This document shows, piece after piece, positions 27,614 to 35,890 of a stretch of DNA of 64,000 bases (position 1 is the first letter of the stretch; each line of letters starts with the position of its first letter). The stretch lies in NCBI RefSeq assembly GCF_026016445.1, contig NZ_CP096147.1, forward strand, positions 2,640,501-2,704,500. The letters are read 5' to 3'. The DNA is from Cognatishimia activa. Its GTDB lineage: Bacteria > Pseudomonadota > Alphaproteobacteria > Rhodobacterales > Rhodobacteraceae. The notes beneath the pieces were generated by a model. The model ran no database searches, was not told where the DNA came from, and saw only the letters and a list, made by a program, of their open reading frames with translations. The translations under genes and the position numbers were made by a program.

Positions 27614-28471
27614 TTAGGCTTCTCCAGTGGCAATTGGGACAGTTGGGAAGGCCCCCCATTCAGTCCATGATCCATCGTAAAGCGCATGGTCAGTCTTGCC
27701 GAACCGCTCCATGGCCAAAATCAATATCGCGGCAGTGATGCCAGAGCCGCAGCTGGTGATCGCAGGCTTATTCAGATCGACGCCCGCTGCTTCAAAAATC
27801 GCCTTGGTTTCTTCGGGCGACTTCATGGTCTGATCTGCATTCAACAACGACGAAAAAGGAACATTGCGCGCGTTTGGAATATGCCCAGAGCGCATACCCT
27901 CGCGCGGCTCTTCGACCTCTCCGCGGAAACGCTCAGCAGAGCGTGCGTCAATGATCGCGTAATCCTGCAATTTGGATGCATGAGACACCTGAGTGACGTC
28001 TTTCACCATCTCCTTTTGGAAGGTGACAAACATGTGTCTGTCACGAATTACCGCCGGTTCAGTTGTGATTGGACGATTTTCAGATTTCCATTTCGGTAAG
28101 CCGCCATCAAGCACAGCAACATCTTTGTGGCCCATCAACTTGAACAGCCACCAAACGCGTGGCGCAGAGAAAATCCCGCTGGTGTCATAGACAACTACCT
28201 GGTGGCCGTCGCCAACTCCCATTTCGCGCACACGAGACATAAATTTCTCAACCGGAGGCACCATGTGCGGCAGTGAAGATCGCAAATCCGCGATTTCATC
28301 GATGTCAAAGAAGCGCGCACCTGGGATGTGACCTGTGGCGAATTCCGCCTTTGGGTCTCGTCCAGATGTCGGCAGAAACCATGACGCATCAAGGATCCGA
28401 ATATCTGGATCATTCAATTGCGTTTCCAGCCATTCGGTAGAAACCAGTGTTCTGGGATCATTCTTCGGCAT
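27614..28471 (-). CDS. sseA: 3-mercaptopyruvate sulfurtransferase (tandem rhodanese)
   Basis: A 285-residue protein with two rhodanese domains. The inactive first domain contains DASWFLPTSGRDPKAEF. The second holds the active-site cysteine in TSCGSGITA, the CG[S/T]G[V/I]T form expected of mercaptopyruvate rather than thiosulfate sulfurtransferases. It transfers sulfur from 3-mercaptopyruvate to thiols or cyanide. It stands directly before the aminotransferase gene. The upstream region contains a perfect 10-base inverted repeat at 28496-28533. Confidence 0.92.
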   Translation of the reverse strand: MPKNDPRTLVSTEWLETQLNDPDIRILDASWFLPTSGRDPKAEFATGHIPGARFFDIDEIADLRSSLPHMVPPVEKFMSRVREMGVGDGHQVVVYDTSGIFSAPRVWWLFKLMGHKDVAVLDGGLPKWKSENRPITTEPAVIRDRHMFVTFQKEMVKDVTQVSHASKLQDYAIIDARSAERFRGEVEEPREGMRSGHIPNARNVPFSSLLNADQTMKSPEETKAIFEAAGVDLNKPAITSCGSGITAAILILAMERFGKTDHALYDGSWTEWGAFPTVPIATGEA

Positions 28472-28495
28472 GTTCGGCCTCGATCTGGGGGTTCG

Positions 28496-28533
28496 AGTCT
28501 TGCCTACAACTGCAACGAAATGGAGGCAAGACT
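28496..28533. promoter_or_regulatory. 10-base inverted repeat in the sseA upstream region
   Basis: AGTCTTGCCT at 28496-28505 and AGGCAAGACT at 28524-28533 are perfect reverse complements with an 18-base spacer. They sit 25 to 62 bases upstream of the sseA start codon. They could form an mRNA leader hairpin or a dimer-binding operator. Confidence 0.45.
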
Positions 28534-28751
28534 AGTGGATGCCGTTTTGCCACCTAATGCCTAATATCGCGGGAATTTGGCTGTGCATCGCAGTATTGTC
28601 GGCCCATTGCCCATAGCAAAAGCGGAACATGTTTCCAGCGATGCCAAAGTTGTGAACAGAAAAACCTCCAAATTCCAGCGAATTTGGTATTATTTCATAA
28701 AGAGCCTCGACTCGGGGCAACGGAATACGAGTGCCAGGGAGTTATGAGTAC

Positions 28752-28783
28752 CCCCATGCTACGACAGTGGCATGGGGTTTATT
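28752..28783 (+). terminator. orphan + strand terminator-like hairpin
   Basis: CCCCATGC and GCATGGGG pair perfectly around a 10-base loop and are followed by TTTATTT. No + strand gene ends upstream, so it may mark the 3' end of a small RNA. On the minus strand (smpB) there is no T tract after the stem. Confidence 0.5.
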
Positions 28784-28792
28784 TATGTTGGA

Positions 28793-29269
28793 TCACTCAC
28801 CATGGCGCAACAGACGTTGCTTTTGGCGCCCCCAGTCACGCTTCGCCTCAGACGCACGTTTGTCGTGGTTCTTCTTACCTTTGGCAATGCCGATCTTCAG
28901 TTTCACCAGCCCTTTGTGATTGAAGTACATGACCAGAGGTACAATGGTCATCCCTTTGCGTTGGGTGTCATTCCAAAGGCGAGACAATTCTCTTTTGCTG
29001 ACCAGCAGTTTGCGACGACGACGCTCCATATGGCTGAACATCGCGCGTTCATAGGGGGCGATGTAACTATTGACGAGCCACAGCTCGCCTTCGTTCACTT
29101 CAGCATAGCTTTCAGCCACATTGGCCGAATTCTCGCGCAAAGATTTGACCTCTGAACCTGTCAAAACAATCCCGCACTCAATGTCATCTTCGATGGCATA
29201 GTCATAGCGCGCGCGCCGGTTCTCGGCGATCACCTTATAGTTCGGATCTGTTTTGTCTTTTTTGGCCAT
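28793..29269 (-). CDS. smpB: SsrA-binding protein SmpB
   Basis: A 158-residue RNA-binding protein that delivers tmRNA to stalled ribosomes for trans-translation. It opens [33 protein letters not shown] and contains [10 protein letters not shown] and [14 protein letters not shown]. The C-terminal basic tail ([24 protein letters not shown]) includes the decoding-site helix. Its partner tmRNA gene (ssrA) is not found in the window. It lies 86 bases downstream of the NTF2-like gene on the same strand, possibly with its own promoter. Confidence 0.96.
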   Translation of the reverse strand: MAKKDKTDPNYKVIAENRRARYDYAIEDDIECGIVLTGSEVKSLRENSANVAESYAEVNEGELWLVNSYIAPYERAMFSHMERRRRKLLVSKRELSRLWNDTQRKGMTIVPLVMYFNHKGLVKLKIGIAKGKKNHDKRASEAKRDWGRQKQRLLRHGE

Positions 29270-29355
29270 AGTCGGGTTTGCTTACAGTGTGGCGTAAACC
29301 CTGTCCATCGGATTCACCGCCTCCAGATAGGTGACGGTGAATGTCGTTACAAACC

Positions 29356-29820
29356 CTAGTTTTGCAAAAGGCGGCTACCATGAGGGTTATCAATAACCAT
29401 CTTCCAACTGCCATCTTCCTGACGGCGAGCGACCGCCACAGACAAACCTGACTGTTCGATATTTTGACCATCAGGAAGAACACCCGTCATAGCCCAGGGC
29501 GCGATATGGAGCGCGATATCGCCCTGAACAATGACCTCATGGCCAGAATAGGTGAAACGAGGGTCTACAGAGGCAAACTCTTCAAACGCCTTTATGATTG
29601 CAGTCTTGTCAGTGGTCGCTTTGCCCGGTTCAAACATGATTGTCACGTGAGGCTCATAAGTGGCCATTACTGATTCAAAGTCCTTCGCTTCAAAAGCTGA
29701 GGTCATGGAATTGATAAGGTCTAGGACATCGGTTTGTTCTGCATTCATTTTGCTTTCTCCTGCTGAGATTGAAGTGATCGATAGCGCGAGCGCCATCAGC
29801 CATGCGGCTGCATGTTTCAT
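29356..29820 (-). CDS. exported NTF2-like (SnoaL/DUF4440-type) protein
   Basis: A 154-residue protein. A signal peptide covers about residues 1-20 (MKHAAAWLMALALSITSISA), then a single NTF2-like cone domain with DLINSMTSAFEAKDFESVMATYEP and WKMVIDNPHGSR. Such domains bind small ligands or act as simple enzymes; none is assigned. AAGGAAA is a good ribosome-binding site for ATG 29820. It starts 25 bases after the ECF sigma factor gene, so the two are almost certainly co-transcribed. A SnoaL-type domain is fused to the C-terminus of ECF41-type sigma factors, so an adjacent free one is suggestive. Confidence 0.75.
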   Translation of the reverse strand: MKHAAAWLMALALSITSISAGESKMNAEQTDVLDLINSMTSAFEAKDFESVMATYEPHVTIMFEPGKATTDKTAIIKAFEEFASVDPRFTYSGHEVIVQGDIALHIAPWAMTGVLPDGQNIEQSGLSVAVARRQEDGSWKMVIDNPHGSRLLQN

Positions 29821-29845
29821 TGGGTTTCCTTTTTTGGGTGGGTGG

Positions 29846-30646
29846 TTAGCCGGCTCGTCCCGGCGGGTTGACGATGCGCAGCACATCAGATGCGATGTCG
29901 CGCCCCGTTTGAAGCGGGCCCGTTGCCTGCTGTAATTTTTTTGATATCAGCGCCGCATTGGTTCGAGCTGCTATCGCTTCGGCTTCAGAAAAGCTTGGCG
30001 CCAAAGCCAGGGTTGCCTCATTCTGCCCAATGCGCCCTTGTTCGGTCGCAGCCTCTAACCTGCGCGAGCAATGACAATTCGCAGTCTTAGAGGCCAGGCC
30101 ACATGCACGGGCCGTGAATTCTTGTACTTTCTGACGCGCTCGGGAAAGTCTCTGTCGATACGTTGCGGGCGCTACCTCTAAGACTTCAGCCGCGGCGGCG
30201 TGTTCCATCTCAAGAATTTCACCCAGCACATAGGCAGCTCTATGGTTCGCATCTAGACACAAGAGCATTGCCATCGTGCACTTTAGGCGCAGTTCGTTAA
30301 CGGCAATCGCATCTATTGCGTCAGGAGCGGTATCAGACAACCCGTTGAGCAAATCATCTTCAAAGGCTGAGAAATTCAAACCTGGATCTGTGTCCCGGAT
30401 CTTTTTGGCGGTCAAAAGGTGGTTCATCGCCACCCGGTAGACCCAGGTTTCAAATTTGCTTTCACCTTTGAACGTAGAGAGCTTGGTGATGACACGCACC
30501 AATATGTCCTGCGTCGCATCTTCTGCCTGGGACACATCTGCCAGCATACGTAAGGCCAAACGATGCACCTGATTTTGTATAGAGCGCGCAATGGCTTCCA
30601 ACGCCTTTGCATCTCCCCGCTGTGCTTTTTGAACCGTTTCCAGCAT
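29846..30646 (-). CDS. ECF-type RNA polymerase sigma factor with cysteine-containing C-terminal extension
   Basis: A 266-residue sigma-70-family factor. Region 2 is clear (AEDATQDILVRVITKLSTFKGESKFETWVYRVAMNHLL, residues about 41-78), and region 4 lies around EILEMEHAAAAEVLEVAPATYRQRLSRARQKV. A C-terminal extension of about 85 residues carries Cys182, Cys191 and Cys193 (ACGL...CHC). This resembles the C-x(8)-C-x-C patch in certain ECF-like factors that lack a classical anti-sigma gene. The start ATG 30646 follows AGAGGT. The next gene is the exported NTF2-like protein. No zinc-binding anti-sigma factor gene is adjacent, so control through the extension is a reasonable inference. Confidence 0.85.
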   Translation of the reverse strand: MLETVQKAQRGDAKALEAIARSIQNQVHRLALRMLADVSQAEDATQDILVRVITKLSTFKGESKFETWVYRVAMNHLLTAKKIRDTDPGLNFSAFEDDLLNGLSDTAPDAIDAIAVNELRLKCTMAMLLCLDANHRAAYVLGEILEMEHAAAAEVLEVAPATYRQRLSRARQKVQEFTARACGLASKTANCHCSRRLEAATEQGRIGQNEATLALAPSFSEAEAIAARTNAALISKKLQQATGPLQTGRDIASDVLRIVNPPGRAG

Positions 30647-30728
30647 GTCTACCTCTTGAAGCCTATATTGAGTTAGACAGCTCCGAATGGGAATGTGTGA
30701 CAAAGAATTTTAAAATTCGGAGATTCTT

Positions 30729-31187
30729 ATGCCGATGCCTTGGACATACCGCCATTCACATAGGGAATGGCGCGCATTTTTGGATTATGCCAAGGATCAG
30801 ATGTCGCTGCCATCAGACAACAACACCTACACAGCCATACAGGCAGTCCTAATGACCTTTCGAAGGCGTCTAACTCCGCAACAAGCATTGGACTTTGCAA
30901 ATATCCTGCCCACGGTACCGAGAGCGATCTTTGTTGAGGGTTGGAGATTGGATGAACCCAGATTGCCATTTGGAACCCGAGAGGAGTTGACGCAAGAAGT
31001 CAAGGACTTGAGGCCACATCACAATCTGACCCCAGACAATGCCATCGAAGCGACCGCCTATGCTCTCTGGCGCCTAGTTCGACACGAAGACTTGGCCCGT
31101 GTCCTGAAAAGGATCGGAGATGACGCGATAGCCTATTGGCACGTTGAGGTAAGTGATCCACGCGATTTGGAACAGCGGATCGTTTAG
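30729..31187 (+). CDS. DUF2267 domain-containing protein
   Basis: A 152-residue protein of the DUF2267 family with no known function. The repeated helical unit is visible as two similar halves: TAIQAVLMTFRRRLTPQQALDFANILP and NAIEATAYALWRLVRHEDLARVLKRI. It is divergent from the ECF sigma factor gene, with 82 bases between the starts, so it may belong to that regulon. CGGAGATT precedes ATG 30729. It ends 6 bases from the convergent rppH gene. Confidence 0.8.
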   Translation: MPMPWTYRHSHREWRAFLDYAKDQMSLPSDNNTYTAIQAVLMTFRRRLTPQQALDFANILPTVPRAIFVEGWRLDEPRLPFGTREELTQEVKDLRPHHNLTPDNAIEATAYALWRLVRHEDLARVLKRIGDDAIAYWHVEVSDPRDLEQRIV

Positions 31188-31193
31188 CCCCGT

Positions 31194-31676
31194 TCAGAAG
31201 TGTTCGGCAAATTCATCGACAACTTGTTCATAGACCGCGCGTTTAAACGGCACGATATTTTCGACAAGCTCGCCGTAGGGCAGCCAGCGCCAAGCAGAGA
31301 ACTCCTGATGATCGACCTCGATATTCACCTGATCGTCTGAGCCGTGAAATCTGAACAAAAACCACTTCTGCTGCTGTCCCCGGAAGCGGCCTTTCCAAAT
31401 GCGGGGCACGATATCATGAGGCAAATCATAGGCTATCCAGCCCTTTGTTTCAGCCACCAACGTGACCAAATCTGGAGAGACCCCAGTTTCTTCTTCAAGT
31501 TCGCGCAGCGCTGCGGTTTTGGCGTCCTCGCCTTTGTCGATGCCGCCTTGTGGCATCTGCCAAGCAGGCACCTCGCTGTCTAATCTTTGACCAACAAACA
31601 CACCGCCATCGGCATTGACCAGCATCACGCCTACGTTCTTGCGATAAGGCAGTTTGGCAATCTCTTCAGGCGTCAT
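31194..31676 (-). CDS. rppH: RNA pyrophosphohydrolase
   Basis: A 160-residue Nudix hydrolase that removes pyrophosphate from mRNA 5' ends and thereby starts decay. It opens [23 protein letters not shown]. The Nudix box [20 protein letters not shown], followed by TGV, is complete. [20 protein letters not shown] is typical of the RppH/NudH subgroup. ATG 31676 is chosen because the frame extending to 31820 contains no conserved residues and crosses the ctpA terminator. Confidence 0.94.
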   Translation of the reverse strand: MTPEEIAKLPYRKNVGVMLVNADGGVFVGQRLDSEVPAWQMPQGGIDKGEDAKTAALRELEEETGVSPDLVTLVAETKGWIAYDLPHDIVPRIWKGRFRGQQQKWFLFRFHGSDDQVNIEVDHQEFSAWRWLPYGELVENIVPFKRAVYEQVVDEFAEHF

Positions 31677-31730
31677 AGGGTGCTCCAGCTTTGCGCCCCT
31701 TAAAACGAATGCAGCGCTAAGGGGCAAGCA

Positions 31731-31753
31731 AAACGGGCGCCAAATGGCGCCCG
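31731..31753 (-). terminator. Rho-independent terminator of the gpmI-envC-ctpA operon
   Basis: On the minus strand CGGGCGCC and GGCGCCCG pair around ATTT and are followed by four T. It lies 71 bases beyond the ctpA stop. Confidence 0.8.
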
Positions 31754-31824
31754 CATGAGCGATTTTGCTAAAAGCACAATCGCGATATATCAAACGTGCC
31801 GCAGGCACACATTTTGACAACCGT

Positions 31825-33162
31825 TTACTCTGATGGTGCCAGAGCGGACAGGCCTTTCAGAATGTCGATGGCATAAGCCAACTGGTAGTCATCTTCGCGA
31901 AGTTGCGCCGCTGCTTCTGCCGCCGCACGATCATCTTCGATCTGGCGAATTTCATCTTCTGTCAGACTGTCATTGTTCAAGCTGCCGCGCAGGTCCGCTT
32001 CAGAACGATTGCGACCAGTTTCCTCTTCGGCCTCCTCATTCACGCGGCGGCGTGGCTGTTCCACCACGATGTCAGGCGATACGCCCAAAGCCTGAATAGA
32101 GCGACCTGATGGCGTGTAGTAACGTGCTGTGGTTAAGCGCATCGCACCTTCTCCACGCAGCGGCATCACGGTTTGAACCGAACCTTTACCAAAGCTCTTC
32201 GTGCCTACGACAATCGCACGACGATGGTCTTTCAGAGCACCTGCAACGATTTCAGATGCGGAGGCCGACCCACCGTTAATCAAAACAACAAGCGGCTTCC
32301 CATCGATCAGGTCACCCGGAGTTGCATTGAAACGCTCTCCGTCCGCAGCATCACGACCACGCGTGGAGACAATCTCGCCCTTCTCCAGGAATGCATCTGA
32401 AACACGGATTGCTTGAGTAAGCAGACCACCTGGGTTGTTGCGAAGGTCCAGAACCAAGCCATTCAGATTTTCCAGACCGCCAGCAGCCTCGATTTCTTTC
32501 TCGATGCCGTCTTTAAGATTCGGATAGGTCTGGTCGTTGAAGGTTGTGACACGCATCACCAGCGTATCGCCTTCGGTACGAGACCGGACGGCCGTCAGTT
32601 TAATGGTGTCGCGGATGATCGAAACGTCAAACGGTTCGGTTTCCCCTTCACGCGCGATTGTCACGATAATCTCAGAGCCCACTGGACCGCGCATCAAATC
32701 AACCGCAGCATCCAACGTGAGACCCAAAACGCTTTCGCCATCCACATGCGTGATGAAGTCGCCGGCCTCAATGCCAGCTTCATCCGCCGGAGTTCCGTCG
32801 ATTGGAGAGACGACTTTTACAAAGCCTTCTTCCTGCGTGACTTCGATGCCAAGGCCGCCAAATTCACCACGTGTCTGCAGGCGCATCTGCGCTGCGTCAT
32901 CCGGTGCAAGGTAACCTGAATGCGGATCAAGGGAGGTCAGCATACCGTTGATCGCCGCTTCGATCAGATCGGCTTCATCCACTTCTTCCACGTATTGTGC
33001 ACGAATGCGTTCAAAGATGTCGCCGAACAGATCAAGCTGTTCATAGACGCTGCTTTGGCGTTCGTTTTCCTGAGCGATCAGCGGGCCCGCGATCTGGGTT
33101 GTTGCCAGTATGCCGGCCAAAGTGCCGCCCAACGCAGCCACGACGAATCTTCTCATCTTCAT
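31825..33162 (-). CDS. ctpA: carboxyl-terminal processing protease (S41 family)
   Basis: A 445-residue periplasmic serine protease. An N-terminal signal or anchor helix is followed by [30 protein letters not shown] domain comes next ([33 protein letters not shown]), and then the S41 domain with the catalytic Ser in [14 protein letters not shown] and the Lys in [13 protein letters not shown] Glu/Arg-rich linker and a short C-terminal helix finish the protein. Such proteases trim lipoproteins and murein hydrolases. It overlaps envC by ATGA, a conserved pairing of a peptidoglycan-hydrolase activator with a periplasmic protease. Confidence 0.94.
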   Translation of the reverse strand: MKMRRFVVAALGGTLAGILATTQIAGPLIAQENERQSSVYEQLDLFGDIFERIRAQYVEEVDEADLIEAAINGMLTSLDPHSGYLAPDDAAQMRLQTRGEFGGLGIEVTQEEGFVKVVSPIDGTPADEAGIEAGDFITHVDGESVLGLTLDAAVDLMRGPVGSEIIVTIAREGETEPFDVSIIRDTIKLTAVRSRTEGDTLVMRVTTFNDQTYPNLKDGIEKEIEAAGGLENLNGLVLDLRNNPGGLLTQAIRVSDAFLEKGEIVSTRGRDAADGERFNATPGDLIDGKPLVVLINGGSASASEIVAGALKDHRRAIVVGTKSFGKGSVQTVMPLRGEGAMRLTTARYYTPSGRSIQALGVSPDIVVEQPRRRVNEEAEEETGRNRSEADLRGSLNNDSLTEDEIRQIEDDRAAAEAAAQLREDDYQLAYAIDILKGLSALAPSE

Positions 33163-34295
33163 CCATCCTTATTGGTTTGGAACCAATCCTCCGGGTTGAC
33201 CGGAGTCTTGCCCTGTCTCACCTCTATATAGAGCGTTTCCGTACGGTCCTGACCAGTGCCTTCACTTGACTGTGAAAGGATGGCATCGATCTTAGGATCA
33301 TTTCCGCCCATTAGACCCACCGGAGCGCCGCTTGCAACCACTTGTCCCACGTCTCCGAACACCGTCTCAAGACCTGCAAAAACAAACAGAAGCCCCGGTT
33401 GCGGTTCAAGCACCATGACATTGCCAAAATCAAGAAGCGGCCCACGGTAGCGAATGGTGGCCGCAACGGGTGATGTGACAAGCGCATTTGGACGCGCCGC
33501 CAGAACCAGACCAGGGCGCACGAGACCCGCTGCATCCGCCTCGCCGGGCCGGCGCAGAATTTCGGCCTGAACTGGTAAAGGCAGGTTTCCTTTACGGTGA
33601 TCAATGTCAGGCAACGCAGCCAGACCTTCTGGTTCAGGTGCCATTTCCACCAGCCCGCTGGCAAAGCCTTCCAGCGTTTCCGTGGACGCAATCAACAGTG
33701 CCGTCTGAACCGGATCTTCCGTAAACCGACGTGGTAGATCGGTGCGATCAGAAATCGCCTGGGACAAAGCCATGCGAGATGCCTGCGCACCGTTCAGACC
33801 TTCGGCGAGTGTATCCGCAGCGCTTTGTTGCAACCCTCTCAGGATTTTCACCTCTGTCAAAAGATCACGTAACTTGGCGGCTTCTGAATCCATCGCAGGC
33901 GTGACATCTGCGAGGATCATTCCGGCGCGCACGGTACCCTCTGGCCCGTTCGGATGCAGCAGCATTGTCGGACTTTCTGTGCGACCAACAGATTGCAAAA
34001 CCCCCAACAGGCGCGCGATCTCTGCTTCTTTTGATTTGAGTTGCTGATCCAGCTGTTTTTCACGGATCGCAGCGCGGCGCAGACCTTCGCGTAAAGCAGC
34101 GAGACCTTCCTCATAGGCGTGCACCGTTTGAGTCAGCGCTTTTACCCGGTTGCGAGAGGTTTTCGCTTTATCCAATGACAGCGACGCTGCCTCCAGCTTT
34201 GCTGCAGCTTCGCGGGCCGCAGCAGAGGCATCGGTCTCAGCCGACAAAACCCCTGCGCTCGTTATGAGCGCTGCTAGAAGCAGGACAAACTTCAT
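33159..34295 (-). CDS. EnvC-type murein hydrolase activator with degenerate LytM domain
   Basis: A 378-residue exported protein. A signal peptide (residues 1-19) precedes a long coiled coil (about 22-210), then a C-terminal LytM/M23-like domain. The domain's metal-binding histidines are absent: the usual D-H and H-x-H positions read VLEPQPG and LYIEVRQ. It is therefore expected to activate amidases at the division septum rather than cut peptidoglycan itself. It sits between gpmI and ctpA with ATGA overlaps on both sides, the gpmI-envC-ctpA order common in proteobacteria. Confidence 0.85.
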   Translation of the reverse strand: MKFVLLLAALITSAGVLSAETDASAAAREAAAKLEAASLSLDKAKTSRNRVKALTQTVHAYEEGLAALREGLRRAAIREKQLDQQLKSKEAEIARLLGVLQSVGRTESPTMLLHPNGPEGTVRAGMILADVTPAMDSEAAKLRDLLTEVKILRGLQQSAADTLAEGLNGAQASRMALSQAISDRTDLPRRFTEDPVQTALLIASTETLEGFASGLVEMAPEPEGLAALPDIDHRKGNLPLPVQAEILRRPGEADAAGLVRPGLVLAARPNALVTSPVAATIRYRGPLLDFGNVMVLEPQPGLLFVFAGLETVFGDVGQVVASGAPVGLMGGNDPKIDAILSQSSEGTGQDRTETLYIEVRQGKTPVNPEDWFQTNKDG

Positions 34296-35809
34296 CGCTG
34301 GATCAAGCTTTCACCGGTCATTTCTTGAGGCTGCGGCAGGCCCATGAGGTCTAGCAGAGATGGAGCAAGGTCAGCCAAACGTCCAGCATTCAGAGACGCA
34401 CCTTCAGGACCATTTACCAGAATAACCGGCACAAGATTTGTCGTGTGTGCGGTGTGTGGACCTTTGGTTTCCGGATCGATCATGACTTCGCAATTGCCAT
34501 GATCCGCTGTCACAATCATCGCTCCGCCGACCTTTTCGAGTGCTGTACGCACAGCGCCAAGACCCTGATCAACTGCAGCACAAGCTGCCATGGCGGCGTT
34601 CACATCGCCGGTATGGCCGACCATATCAGGGTTTGCGTAATTCGTGACAATCAGGTCGTAACCCTGCTCGATGGCCGCCACAAATTTCTCAGTCACTTCG
34701 CTCGACGACATTTCCGGTTGCAGATCATAGGTCGCTACCTTCGGGGAAAGCGGCATGAAGCGATCTTCGCCCTCAGACGGGGTTTCTTCACCACCGTTCA
34801 GGAAGAAAGTCACGTGAGGATATTTTTCTGTCTCTGCGAGGCGGAACTGGGTTTTGCCTTGCTTGGCTACCCATTCCCCCAAAGTGTTCACGATAGCCTT
34901 TTTTGGATAGGCCGAAGTCATGAACTTCACGTGTTCATCCGAGTAATCCACCATGCCCAGCATGGTCAGCTTAGGCCGCTCGCCGGTGTCAAAAGCGTCA
35001 AATCCCGGCTGGCCGACGGCCGCGAGGATTTCGCGTGCGCGGTCGGCGCGGAAGTTCAGACAGAAATAGCCGTCGCCGTCTTGTGCCCCCTCAAAGCCAC
35101 CGATAACGGTTGCCTTGATGAATTCATCGGTTTCATCGCGTGCATAGCCATCTTCGACGGCTTGCTTGGCGCTATCAACCTTCAGACCATCCGCGAAGAT
35201 CATCGCGTTATAGGCCTCAGACACCCGTTCCCAACGGTTATCCCGGTCCATCGCCCAGTATCGTCCAATCACAGTGCCGATAGAAGCATTCTCCGGGAGC
35301 GCCTGTTCCAGGGCTTCAACGTAAGGCAGTGCTGACTTCGGAGCCACATCGCGACCGTCGGCAATCGCGTGTACTACTACAGGAACGCCTGCATCGGTCA
35401 CCGCCTTCACCGCAGCAATAATATGGTTCAAGTGACCATGCACGCCACCATCAGACACCACGCCCATCAGATGTGCCGTACCGCCGGTGGATTTCAATTT
35501 CTCAGCGAAGGCAACGATCTCGGCATTTTCGTAGAAAGACCCGTCTTCGATGGCCAAATCAATCTGTCCAAGGTCCATGGCTACAACGCGACCCGCGCCG
35601 ATGTTGGTGTGACCCACTTCCGAGTTGCCCATCTGGCCAGACGGCAGACCCACATCCGGGCCATGCGTGATCAAAGTTGCGTTTGGGCACCCCTGCATCA
35701 TGGCATCGAAATTCGGTGTCTCTGCCAATACCGGCGCGTTGCCTTCGGTGGTGTCAGACAGGCCCCAGCCATCAAGGATACACAGGACAACGGGTTTAGG
35801 GGTGCTCAT
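34292..35809 (-). CDS. gpmI: 2,3-bisphosphoglycerate-independent phosphoglycerate mutase
   Basis: A 505-residue glycolytic/gluconeogenic enzyme that interconverts 3- and 2-phosphoglycerate with two Mn ions. The alkaline-phosphatase-like metal site starts with Asp13 in CILDGWG. The phosphorylated serine is Ser63 in GQMGNSEVGHTNIGAGR. Later ligands are in VTNYANPDMVGHTGD and ADHGNCE. It is the first gene of the gpmI-envC-ctpA operon and overlaps envC by ATGA. The upstream MoxR operon ends 82 bases before it on the same strand, with no clear terminator between. Confidence 0.97.
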   Translation of the reverse strand: MSTPKPVVLCILDGWGLSDTTEGNAPVLAETPNFDAMMQGCPNATLITHGPDVGLPSGQMGNSEVGHTNIGAGRVVAMDLGQIDLAIEDGSFYENAEIVAFAEKLKSTGGTAHLMGVVSDGGVHGHLNHIIAAVKAVTDAGVPVVVHAIADGRDVAPKSALPYVEALEQALPENASIGTVIGRYWAMDRDNRWERVSEAYNAMIFADGLKVDSAKQAVEDGYARDETDEFIKATVIGGFEGAQDGDGYFCLNFRADRAREILAAVGQPGFDAFDTGERPKLTMLGMVDYSDEHVKFMTSAYPKKAIVNTLGEWVAKQGKTQFRLAETEKYPHVTFFLNGGEETPSEGEDRFMPLSPKVATYDLQPEMSSSEVTEKFVAAIEQGYDLIVTNYANPDMVGHTGDVNAAMAACAAVDQGLGAVRTALEKVGGAMIVTADHGNCEVMIDPETKGPHTAHTTNLVPVILVNGPEGASLNAGRLADLAPSLLDLMGLPQPQEMTGESLIQR

Positions 35810-35890
35810 GCTCTCAGCTCCGGTCGCAAATTTGCCTGTCTTCTATCCTGCTATGCCGCGTGTTTGAACCGCTTAGTTGATGAGAGGTGC

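Larger units (their letters stand above)
28472..28792. other. 321-base non-coding interval between sseA and smpB
   Basis: No convincing coding frame is present on either strand. Near the sseA side is a perfect 10-base inverted repeat at 28496-28533. Near the smpB side, a + strand hairpin with a T-rich tail at 28752-28783 looks like a terminator, though no + strand gene precedes it. A smaller hairpin (GCCTCG/CGGGGC) at about 28704-28718 lies just ahead of it. I found no tmRNA features such as the ANDN-type tag, despite the proximity of smpB. Confidence 0.6.

Noticed and set aside
28484..28505. GGTTCGAGTC, resembling a tRNA T-loop
   Set aside because: The flanking bases do not form a T stem, and no anticodon arm or acceptor stem can be built around it. 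It overlaps the sseA inverted repeat.
28472..28792. Possible tmRNA (ssrA) gene beside smpB
   Set aside because: No ANDN-type tag reading frame, no tRNA-like domain and no permuted two-piece layout were found.
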